DNA of 64,000 nt from JARKQH01 sp964631605 (GTDB taxonomy: Bacteria; Verrucomicrobiota; Verrucomicrobiia; Limisphaerales; UBA8199), in assembly GCA_964631605.1 (NCBI GenBank), contig CAZVYG010000011.1, forward strand, positions 1 through 64,000, in the 5' to 3' direction. Positions within the stretch are counted from its first letter, which is position 1. Every line of letters begins with the position of its first letter. Shown one piece after another: positions 36,506 through 44,158 of the stretch. The notes below the pieces were generated by a model. It did no database searches. It was not told the origin of the DNA and saw only the letters and a program-made list of their open reading frames with translations. The position numbers were made by a program, and so were the translations under genes.

Positions 36506-37184
36506 GTCCAATGAGTGGCACGAGTAATCCGCCAAGCCAAGCGCAAAAGTGCCTGCCACAATCAGGGTTTGTCGCCGCGTGTTCTTGCCGAGAATTCATC
36601 AGGACCTGCCTGATTCGGTTGGATGAAAACCAGCCCGCCCAAATCCTTGAAGGCATGGGGCGGCCTATCCGAATCACACAAGCCGGGTGCGGTTTGGGAG
36701 GAACCCTGTGTGTCCGGGAACTCGGGAGGGAGGATGGCGGGAGCGGCGGGGCAACCGCAACGATACCCACAGACTCCAAGGGCTTTAAGCACCTTGCGAC
36801 GACCCTTTGGTGTCACGGGGCCGACCTTTGTTTTCGACGGTGGCACGAGCAGCCGCATCAATCTGGAGGCGATGGACCGGGCCGGGTTGGGGCAGGGGAC
36901 CCGGCTCTCCGCCGCCACCCTGCGGCAGCTCAAGGCGCGCCAGTGTTTCACTGGCCGCGTCAAGGCCGACGGCCAACTGCATCGGGAGCCCAAGACCGAT
37001 TTGATCGAGTAGGAAGCGCAGCAGTACCGTTGGTCCCTATTTCATACCAATCCATCAGTAGAGGCTTGTGCGGCCGAGCCGGTGCCGAGCCCTGCAAAGG
37101 CTTGCTTGACGTCGAGGAAGCCTTCTGTGAAAAGGAAAAAAATGCGCCTGGGGCGGTTATCGAACCCTGCCACGAGTTCGCACG
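36506..37184. other. 679-bp stretch without an intact gene
   Basis: No frame here shows a convincing protein with family motifs, length or start signals. The only hint is a short plus-strand segment (36809-37012) that reads like a transposase scrap and is listed separately. 37013-37184 holds nothing recognisable. The stretch lies between the HNH gene start and the 3' end of the histidine kinase and may be a scar of lost mobile or defence DNA. Confidence 0.6.
36809..37012 (+). pseudogene. Possible IS4/IS1634-type transposase fragment
   Basis: The translation GVTGPTFVFDGGTSSRINLE followed by AMDRAGLG resembles the catalytic-domain pattern (T)(L/F)VFDxGxxSxxNxxxLxxAG of IS1634-like transposases, including the aspartate. 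The following residues to the TAG at 37010 are not similar, and the catalytic domain before and after is missing. It is too short to be sure. Confidence 0.25.
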
Positions 37185-40100
37185 TCAGCAGGAGCCCGAC
37201 AGCGGCACCCGGACCCTGATGCGCGTTCCCTGGCCGGGAGCGGAGAGGATTTCGCATGTTCCGGCGAGGGAGGCGGTGCGTTCGCGCAGGTTGAGGAGGC
37301 CGATGCCGCGGCGGTTGGGTTTTGCGCCGGTGGCGGGATTGAAGCCGCGGCCGTCGTCCGCAATGCGCAGGGTGAGAGCCGCCTGGCCAAGACAGATGCT
37401 GACCCTTACCGACCTGGCTCTGGCGTGCTGCTCGACATTGGTGAGCGCCTCCTGAACGATGCGAAAGAGGTTCAACTCGGCTGCGGGATTGAGGGGCGGA
37501 CGTTCACGGGGCAGGGAGCATTTGACCACGAGGCCGGTGCGGGATTGGAACTGGCGGCATAAATCGCGGCAGGCTTCCAGAAAACCGAGATGGTCGAGTT
37601 CAGCCGGCCGGAGGTTGTGGGCGATGCGGCGGTTTTCCTCGAGGGCCTGGCGCAGGAGTTTGCCGCACCGGGAAAGGATTTCGCGGGAGGCCGGGCTGGT
37701 GCTGGCGATGATTTCCTCGACTCGCTGGAGCCGCATTCGGGCCGCCGCGAGCAACTGATTGACGCCATCGTGCAGTTCGCGGGCGACGCGGTGCCGCTCG
37801 GCTTCCTGGGCTTCGATGATCCGCTGGGAGAGTTGGCGCCGCTCCGATTCGGCGCGTTTTCGCTCGGTGATATCGCGGATGAAGGCGAAAATGTAGTGTT
37901 TGCGGAGTTTAACCGAGGTGGCGCTGACTTCGACGTCAATCGCGCGGCCGTCCTGGTGGCGGTGCTGCGTTTCGAACCGGTCCCCGCCCGTTTTGATGAT
38001 GTGCCGGATGTGGCTGGCGACCAGGTCCGGCGTCGGCTCATGAATCTCCAACTCGCAGATGCTCATGGACCGCAACTGCTCGCGCGTATAGCCCATCATG
38101 CGGCTGTAAGCCTCGTTGGCTTCGATTATCCTTCCCCGCCGGTCCACCATCCAGAACCCGTCAATGGCCGTGCGAATGATATGCTCGCTGACCTGTTCGC
38201 GCTCGCGGAGCGATTTGAGCGCCTGCTTGTGCTGCGTGAGGTCCGTGTTGATCTCGACCACCGAGGGGGCCTGGTCCGCCCCCTGCATAACCAATGTCCA
38301 GCGGCTGTGGACGGGGACCAGCCGGCCATTCCGCGCGCGGAGGCGGAGTTCGCCCTGCCATTTGCCGGTCTTCAACACTTGCTGCTGGGCGGTTTGGTGG
38401 GCGGAGGCGTTTTCGGCGAACAACTCGAGGCTGTTCCGGCCCCTGACCACATTGGCCGCCCAGCCGAACAGTCGCTCGGCGCCGCGGTTGAAGAATTGGA
38501 TGCGACCTTCGAGGTCGCGCACCAGGATGGCGTCCTGGGTTTCTTCAAGAATATCAAGCAGTTCCTGAATGCGGCGTTCGGCCTGGCGACGCTCGGTGAT
38601 GTCCTGCACCGTGCCTTCGTAGCGCAAGGCATTGCCCTCGCTGTCGCGGACCACATGAGCATTGATGGAAACCAGAATCGGGCTTCCGTCGGCGCGGCGC
38701 AGCGCGGTTTCGAAATTGCGCACGGCCCCTTCCGCCTGCAACCGCTTCAATAAAACGGCGCCCTTCTCCGCCAGACTGAAAAAACCGGCCTTCAGCGGCG
38801 CGCACTGGGAGTCCGCCGCGCCGCCCAGCAGGCGCTGGAGGGCCGGGTTGGCCTCGCGGAGAAAGCCGTCGGGCGCGGCTTGAAAGATGCCTTCGGTGGC
38901 GTTTTCAACAATGCTGCGGCAACGGGCCTCGGCGGCCTGGAGCTCTTCCTGTCCCCGAATTCGTTGCAGGGCGCCGCCGCAATAGTCGGCGAGGGCCTGT
39001 AACAAGTGGAGGTCTTCCGCCGCATACGCCTTGGGGGTGTAGCTTTGGATTGAGAGCAGTCCCACGACCTCCGAACCGCAGTGAACAGGGGCATACATCA
39101 TGCAAGCCGAAGGGCGGGAAGTGTCGCCGAAAGGGGCCATGATGCCGTCGGGAACGCCTTCGGTCGTGCGGTCAATGAGCCGAGCTCCGTGATGCATGAC
39201 CTCTCGCATGAGGGGCGTGGGGTCGAGCGTAAAGGTGGACACGTCCACCGGGACCTTTTGCCCTTTGATCGTGTCGAAAGTGAGCACCGGCACAATCTGG
39301 TCGGACGCCGGCCAATGCAAATGCACATAAGCGGCATCCCAGCCGAAGAGCTCGTCGGCTGCTTTAAGGATGATCTGCGCCGCTTCCTGTGCCCCGCTGG
39401 TTGCGCTGAGTTCGCGCCCCAGCAGCAGAAAGGCGGTGCGCTGGCGTTCGGCTCGCCTCCGTTCGGTGATGTCCCGGGCGACACCGATCAGGCCCAGCAC
39501 CTCCCCATGGGGCGTGGTAATCCTGGAAGTGCACAGCGAGACAGGAAACCGGGTTCCATCCTTGCGCTGGTTGATGAGTTCGCCGCTCCAGCCGCCGGCC
39601 AGCGTCTGCTCGAGAATGAGTGTGCCGAGCCCCACGTCGAAACCGTCGGGGCGCAACATGGCGGGCGATTGGCCCAGAACCTCTTCCTCTTCATAACCAT
39701 AGGCTTGCAGGAAGGCGCGATTGACGAAAATGAACCGGTCGTTCGGGTCGGTTATGGAGATCAGCTCCTGGGCGCTATCCACCGCGTGGGCCAAGAGGCG
39801 GATTTGTTCCTGCGCCCATTTCCGCTCCGTGACGTCGCGCGCCAGAACGACCATCCCGGACCGCCGTCCGCGCGGCTCCGGCCCCTGGGCCGCGCTGAGT
39901 TCCAACGCCACTCGCCGTCCGTCCTTGCGTAACAACGTGAAGGTGCCGCTCCGGAGTATTCCGGTCCGGCGCGCCTGCGTAAACGTCTCGAGGACAAGCT
40001 CGCGTTGCTCGGGCGCCACCAAGTCAAACGCGGATTTCAGGAGCAATTCCTGCGCGTTTTCATAGCCCAGCGTGGTGACGGCTTGCTGATTCACGGCCAG

Positions 40101-40220
40101 CAAACGCCCCGCTGGATTAATCAACGCCGCCGCGTCAGGCAGGACTTCGAGCAACTGCCGGCGATAATCCTCGCTTTCCCTGGAGGGAGTCGCGAGATGC
40201 TTTCGTGCCGTCTTCGCCAT
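37185..40220 (-). CDS. Multi-PAS/GAF sensor histidine kinase (NarL-partner type)
   Basis: 1011 residues, no transmembrane segment, so a cytosolic sensor. Order: PAS1 (about 20-130), PAS2 (about 140-260), GAF (about 265-420), PAS3 (about 430-545), PAS4 (about 555-680), PAS5 (about 690-800), HisKA_3 dimerisation/phosphoacceptor (AERHRVARELHDGVNQLL, His near 835) and HATPase_c (FRIVQEALTNVEQHARA as N-box, IADDGRGF as G1, RGIGLLNLRER as G2). Several PAS domains end with the DITERRxAE signature. It should phosphorylate a NarL/FixJ-type response regulator, but none lies adjacent; the kinase is an orphan in this window. Confidence 0.93.
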   Translation of the reverse strand: MAKTARKHLATPSRESEDYRRQLLEVLPDAAALINPAGRLLAVNQQAVTTLGYENAQELLLKSAFDLVAPEQRELVLETFTQARRTGILRSGTFTLLRKDGRRVALELSAAQGPEPRGRRSGMVVLARDVTERKWAQEQIRLLAHAVDSAQELISITDPNDRFIFVNRAFLQAYGYEEEEVLGQSPAMLRPDGFDVGLGTLILEQTLAGGWSGELINQRKDGTRFPVSLCTSRITTPHGEVLGLIGVARDITERRRAERQRTAFLLLGRELSATSGAQEAAQIILKAADELFGWDAAYVHLHWPASDQIVPVLTFDTIKGQKVPVDVSTFTLDPTPLMREVMHHGARLIDRTTEGVPDGIMAPFGDTSRPSACMMYAPVHCGSEVVGLLSIQSYTPKAYAAEDLHLLQALADYCGGALQRIRGQEELQAAEARCRSIVENATEGIFQAAPDGFLREANPALQRLLGGAADSQCAPLKAGFFSLAEKGAVLLKRLQAEGAVRNFETALRRADGSPILVSINAHVVRDSEGNALRYEGTVQDITERRQAERRIQELLDILEETQDAILVRDLEGRIQFFNRGAERLFGWAANVVRGRNSLELFAENASAHQTAQQQVLKTGKWQGELRLRARNGRLVPVHSRWTLVMQGADQAPSVVEINTDLTQHKQALKSLREREQVSEHIIRTAIDGFWMVDRRGRIIEANEAYSRMMGYTREQLRSMSICELEIHEPTPDLVASHIRHIIKTGGDRFETQHRHQDGRAIDVEVSATSVKLRKHYIFAFIRDITERKRAESERRQLSQRIIEAQEAERHRVARELHDGVNQLLAAARMRLQRVEEIIASTSPASREILSRCGKLLRQALEENRRIAHNLRPAELDHLGFLEACRDLCRQFQSRTGLVVKCSLPRERPPLNPAAELNLFRIVQEALTNVEQHARARSVRVSICLGQAALTLRIADDGRGFNPATGAKPNRRGIGLLNLRERTASLAGTCEILSAPGQGTRIRVRVPLSGSC

Positions 40221-40922
40221 AGCTCGAGTGGGCGTTGTTCGCCGTCAAAAGTCTGCCTGTGGCCTGGGGACTTGGCAACACATTGAGGGTGGCACGGACT
40301 CGGGCGGGCTGCACGAGCAAACTGCCTGGCTCAGGCATTGGCCTTAGGCAGACCCGGCAGGGAGAGGTCAAAAAGAGGTGGCGGGCATCAAAGCTTAGGA
40401 CTGAATCCGTATTAGTGCGTAGGCCCGTCTCCGCAATCAACCCGAGAGATCGTCGGAAATAACTGCGGCTTATGTGGTTGAGACTGGGAATGTCGGTCGT
40501 ATGTCCCAAAAGTGCATAGGTCGGTCCCAAATGTGAATAGACTTGTTAAGAGATTCTTGATTTAATACCCGCACGCATCGGGCTGAAATAATGCGTGGGA
40601 GGAAGGTCAAAGGACCGCCAGTTCAGGAAAAGGCTGCTGGCGGGGCGTTTTGGGATAAGCCGAAAGGCTTGGAGAACGAATCGGGAGAAACTTTTGTGAC
40701 GAGTGATGGGGAAGCAAGTTTTGCTGTCAGCGACCGGGCTGTACGTGCTGGAGCAAACGAGCGGAAGGAAGGCGGCTGCGGGGTGCTGCCGATGCGGCTG
40801 GCGGGTTCGCCAGTTAAGTTAAGGAGTGTATCTGGGAGCAGCCCGGTTGGCGGGCGGACACCTCAGGCCCGCAATGCTTCAACTTCAACCACGAGCACAT
40901 CCTCCTCAGAAGGGAGCCGGAC
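40221..40922. other. 702-bp intergenic region between kinase and EPS locus
   Basis: Divergent promoter space: the kinase reads left and the AraC-type regulator reads right. It contains a pair of 17-bp direct repeats at 40503-40540 within an AT-richer stretch (about 40500-40580), which would suit a promoter. An open frame at 40591-40944 has a Ser/Thr/Gly-biased product without family features and is not called as a gene. No RNA gene or terminator was recognised. Confidence 0.6.
40503..40540 (+). repeat. Two 17-bp direct repeats spaced 21 bp
   Basis: GTCCCAAAAGTGCATAG (40503-40519) and GTCCCAAATGTGAATAG (40524-40540) match at 15 of 17 positions. The start-to-start distance is 21 bp, two helical turns, as in tandem sites bound on one DNA face. 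They lie upstream of both the kinase and the EPS regulator. Alternatively they are the end of a lost insertion element. Confidence 0.5.
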
Positions 40923-41990
40923 ATGGCATTCTCAGATTACCTAACCTTAAAGCAGGCCCGATTGAAGCCATTGGAAAGCTGGTCCTGCAAGCAGGCGGGG
41001 CTGTTGTTCCTTTTACCCCGCGCGGGCGTGGGCTGTGTGGTGCGGGGACCGGACAAGCGATCTCTGGCCAAAGGAGACCTGCTGGTGTTGAGCGTTTCCT
41101 CGGATTGCCAGGTGCGGGGCGAGGCCAATGGGGGGATTCAGTTTTGGTGGTTCTCGGTTTGCCTGGAACATTTGTATCCTTTATTTGACGGCCACGAGAT
41201 CAGCCTGCTGACCAAACTTGCCGCCAAATGCAATCAGCACAGTTTTCATGGTTCCAACACTCCCCTGGCAATGGAGTGTCACAAGCTGCTGGATGAGATT
41301 CCGCCCCGGTCCACCCTGGACCATCGGGGCCAACTGCTGCGGGTGGCGGCGGCGGTTCTGAATGCGGAGTTCGCGGCGGTGGGTGGTTTGCGGGAGGAGG
41401 TCGGGCGGATCGAGGAGCACATTCTCGAGGTGTTCGAGAAACTGACCGTGGAAGAAATCCTGAACCTGCCTGTGGGCGACCTGGCGCGGAAGTTTAGCTG
41501 CGGCCGGCGGCATTTGAACCGCTTGTTTCATCAGTTTTTTGGCATTTCGGTCGCGGCCATGCGCATGGAGATGCGGTTGCTGAAGGCGGTCACGCTTCTG
41601 CGTGATCGCGAGGCGAAGGTGACGCGCGTGGCCGAGGCTTGCGGCTTCAACCACCTGGGCCTGTTCAACACGTGCTTCAAGCGCCGTTTTGGCGTCAGCC
41701 CGGGCCAGTGGCGCAAACAACAGCAGCCGGGCGGGAGTTCCGCCGCTGAGCTCCTCCCCCCCGGGACCGAATGCCCCCTTCATGGGAACGGCCTGTGTCC
41801 GTGGACGGGACGAAATGCCGTTTGGGAGGCGACCGTCGGGCAACCCGTTAAGCTCATGGGTCACCCCGCCGAGGCGACGCTGGTCGGCAAGAAGTTTTTT
41901 GGCGGGCCTTCGGCCTTTGGCCCCGCTTTGGACGGGGGCCACAAATCGGGATTGAAACCCGAGTCCAAGCCCATGGCGGTCAACTCGTGA
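40923..41990 (+). CDS. AraC-family transcriptional regulator of the EPS locus
   Basis: 355 residues. N-terminal cupin-like sensory region (about 1-110; LLFLLPRAGVGCVVRGPDKR, LLVLSVSSDCQV) and a C-terminal double helix-turn-helix at about 180-265: LPVGDLARKFSCGRRHLNRL, then VTRVAEACGFNHLGLFNTCF and KRRFGVSPGQWRKQ. The last 85 or so residues are a low-complexity tail beyond the domain. It is the first gene of the exopolysaccharide run and its stop is followed closely by the barrel gene, so it probably regulates its own operon. The ligand is unknown. Confidence 0.85.
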   Translation: MAFSDYLTLKQARLKPLESWSCKQAGLLFLLPRAGVGCVVRGPDKRSLAKGDLLVLSVSSDCQVRGEANGGIQFWWFSVCLEHLYPLFDGHEISLLTKLAAKCNQHSFHGSNTPLAMECHKLLDEIPPRSTLDHRGQLLRVAAAVLNAEFAAVGGLREEVGRIEEHILEVFEKLTVEEILNLPVGDLARKFSCGRRHLNRLFHQFFGISVAAMRMEMRLLKAVTLLRDREAKVTRVAEACGFNHLGLFNTCFKRRFGVSPGQWRKQQQPGGSSAAELLPPGTECPLHGNGLCPWTGRNAVWEATVGQPVKLMGHPAEATLVGKKFFGGPSAFGPALDGGHKSGLKPESKPMAVNS

Positions 41991-42001
41991 AGGCTTGTTA
42001 C

Positions 42002-43354
42002 ATGCGCGCCCCCCGTAATTGTATTGTTCTCCGTTCCACCCAGGCGGCGCCGGCTTTTGCGGCCGCCGGGGCAACGAGGGTCGTCGCGTCCGCCGCCCCC
42101 TGCCGCGCGTGGGTTCTTTTGGGTTTGTTCGCGGCCGGCTTTGTTTTGACGACCGGCCCGCTGCCGGCCCAGGAAGCGCTGCGCAGTTCCCTGGCGGCGA
42201 GCGCGGCCGCGGAGGCGCGCCAGAGTCAAATGCGCTCGCCCGATTACACCTTCAAATCTGGCGATTTTCGGATGCTGGTCAGACCCTCGCTGGCGCTGGA
42301 TTACAACGACAACATCAACCTCCAGAAAGACGATCGCTGGGACGACTTCATTCTCCGGCCGTTGCTGCAGCTCACGGCGAGTTATCCCATCACGCAGAAC
42401 AATCTGCTGTTTGTGGATATCGGGGTTGGCTATGACAAATACTTTGATCACGATGAATACAGCCAGTGGCGGTTGAACTCCGGCTCCCAGATTTCCTTCG
42501 ACGTCTTCATCAAGGATTTTCGGATCAATCTCCACGACCGGTTTCAATACACCCAGGATTCGGCCCGGGAATCCTCCATTGCGGGCACGGGCTTTTTTGG
42601 CTACTTCGAAAACACGGTCGGGCTCGCGGCGACGTGGGAGCTGAAGGACCTTTTCCTTTCCGCGGGGTACGACCACTACAACCGGCTGGCGACCGAACAG
42701 CAGTACGAGTATCAGAACCAGTCTTCGGAGATGTTCTTCACCCGGGCGGGGTTCCTGGTCCATCCGCAACTGACGGTGGGCGTCGAGGGCACCGTCGCCT
42801 TCACCACCTACGATCAGCAGGTTCTGAACGATAACACCTCTTACAGTGCGGGTGTGTATGGCGAATGGCGCCCTGGCACGGCGCTAAGCTTCGTTCCGCG
42901 CATGGGTTACACCTACTATCAATTCGACGACTCGAGCGTCTTCCTGAGCACGGACGACGTCAGCTCGTGGTACTTCGACTTCACCCTGCGCCACGACGTC
43001 GCGGAGGCCGTGAGTTATGCCCTCACCGCCGGGCATCAGCTCCGGCTGGGTGTCCAATCGGACATTATTGACGAATGGTATGTTCGGCCCAATGTGACGT
43101 GGCGGGTTTTCAAGAACATTACTCTCAATACTTATCTCTCCTACGAGCATGGCAGCCAGGGCGAGGAAAACATCCGCGGCAATCTCCAGGAAACCTACGA
43201 CTGGTTCGGCGGCGGCATTGGAGCGAATTGGCCGCTGCTCAAGCGCCTGACGCTGGGCTTGAACTACCGTTTCACCATTCGTTCCTCCGACCTCGAGAAT
43301 CGGGATTACACCCAGAACCTCGTCGGCCTCCTGCTTACCTACCAACTGCAATGA
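42002..43354 (+). CDS. Outer-membrane beta-barrel protein of the EPS locus
   Basis: About 450 residues. A signal region (residues about 35-58, AWVLLGLFAAGFVLTTGPLPAQ) is followed by a mature chain of alternating amphipathic strands rich in Tyr, Trp, Phe, Asn and Asp, ending LVGLLLTYQLQ, a typical barrel C-terminus. Phrases such as SLALDYNDNINLQKDD and FFENTVGL-like strands resemble barrel proteins placed at the start of exosortase/EPS clusters. It may form the outer-membrane secretion pore or an EPS-binding porin. ATG 42002 has GAAGG eight bases upstream; a GTG at 41987 overlapping the AraC stop is the alternative. Confidence 0.8.
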   Translation: MRAPRNCIVLRSTQAAPAFAAAGATRVVASAAPCRAWVLLGLFAAGFVLTTGPLPAQEALRSSLAASAAAEARQSQMRSPDYTFKSGDFRMLVRPSLALDYNDNINLQKDDRWDDFILRPLLQLTASYPITQNNLLFVDIGVGYDKYFDHDEYSQWRLNSGSQISFDVFIKDFRINLHDRFQYTQDSARESSIAGTGFFGYFENTVGLAATWELKDLFLSAGYDHYNRLATEQQYEYQNQSSEMFFTRAGFLVHPQLTVGVEGTVAFTTYDQQVLNDNTSYSAGVYGEWRPGTALSFVPRMGYTYYQFDDSSVFLSTDDVSSWYFDFTLRHDVAEAVSYALTAGHQLRLGVQSDIIDEWYVRPNVTWRVFKNITLNTYLSYEHGSQGEENIRGNLQETYDWFGGGIGANWPLLKRLTLGLNYRFTIRSSDLENRDYTQNLVGLLLTYQLQ

Positions 43355-44154
43355 ACATTCCGGCACCCATTTGCCCGCCTGGCATCACCCCGAAGTCCGT
43401 GGCCGGTGGTCCATGGTCTGTGGTCCAGGGTTGGCGGTCCGGGGTTTCCATTGCTGCTTGCTGCTTGCTGCTTTCTGCCTTTGCCCTGGGTGGTGCGGCC
43501 CCCAAATTTGCGGACTATCCAGGCCTGATCCAGCCCGCGACCAACCCCGCCCCGGCGGTTGCAGTTCCCAGTCCCGCGGTTGCGGCTGCCAGCGCCGCGC
43601 CCGAGGCAACCGCGACCAACGCCATGGACGCCCTGGACGACAAACATAAGCTCTCGATTGGCGACCGGCTGAGTTTCCGCATTGTTGAAGACGAAGAGGA
43701 CCCCAGGCCACTGGTGGTGAGCGACCTGGGCGACCTGGAAGTTCCTTATATTGGCCGGTTTCCCGCCGTGGGCAAGACCTGCAAGGAGTTGGCGCGCGCC
43801 CTCAAGGCGGAGCTCGAGAAGGAGTATTACTACAATGCGACGGTGATCGTCGCGGTGGATGTCATGGCCAAAACCCGCGGCCGGGTTTATCTGGTCGGGC
43901 CCGTGCGCATGCCGGGTCCCCAGGAAATTCCCACCGACGAGGTCCTGACGCTCAGCAAGGCGATTCTTCGCGCCGGCGGGTTCAACGATTTCGCGGACAA
44001 GAAAAACGTGAAGGTCACCCGCAAGTCCGGAGGCGCCGACAAGGGTTTCGTTGTGGACGTGGCGGAGATTCTGGAGAAAGGCCGAACGGACGCCGACCTG
44101 CCGCTCGAGCCCGGCGACTTGATTTACGTCCCGGAGCGTTTGATCCGCTTTTAA
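43351..44154 (+). CDS. Wza-like polysaccharide export protein
   Basis: 267 residues. After the signal region comes the Poly_export domain (KLSIGDRLSFRIVEDEEDPR, VSDLGDLEVPYIGRFPAVGKTCKELARALK) and one SLBB domain (GRVYLVGPVRMPGPQEIP to DLPLEPGDLIYVPERLIRF). It would sit in the outer membrane or periplasm and, with the Wzc-like kinase next to it, form the EPS translocon; it is shorter than E. coli Wza. The ATG overlaps the barrel gene's stop (ATGA). The signal peptide is encoded by tandem heptanucleotides (residues about 15-45), and its hydrophobic core IAACCLLLSAFA comes from TTGCTGC repeats. No lipobox is obvious. Confidence 0.88.
   Translation: MNIPAPICPPGITPKSVAGGPWSVVQGWRSGVSIAACCLLLSAFALGGAAPKFADYPGLIQPATNPAPAVAVPSPAVAAASAAPEATATNAMDALDDKHKLSIGDRLSFRIVEDEEDPRPLVVSDLGDLEVPYIGRFPAVGKTCKELARALKAELEKEYYYNATVIVAVDVMAKTRGRVYLVGPVRMPGPQEIPTDEVLTLSKAILRAGGFNDFADKKNVKVTRKSGGADKGFVVDVAEILEKGRTDADLPLEPGDLIYVPERLIRF
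43395..43485 (+). repeat. Heptanucleotide array inside the export-protein signal peptide
   Basis: Thirteen consecutive 7-base units share one phase: a GTCCxxG-like family (GTCCGTG, GTCCATG, GTCTGTG, GTCCAGG, GTCCGGG) from 43395, then TTGCTGC three times plus TTTCTGC at 43451-43478. The whole array is translated in the export-protein gene. Confidence 0.8.
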
Positions 44155-44158
44155 TCTC

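Noticed and set aside
37590..38753. 387-codon plus-strand frame
   Set aside because: Antisense to the PAS region of the histidine kinase; no motif.
40591..40944. 117-codon frame before the AraC-type gene
   Set aside because: Compositionally biased product with no homology-like pattern, overlapping the AraC start; treated as intergenic.
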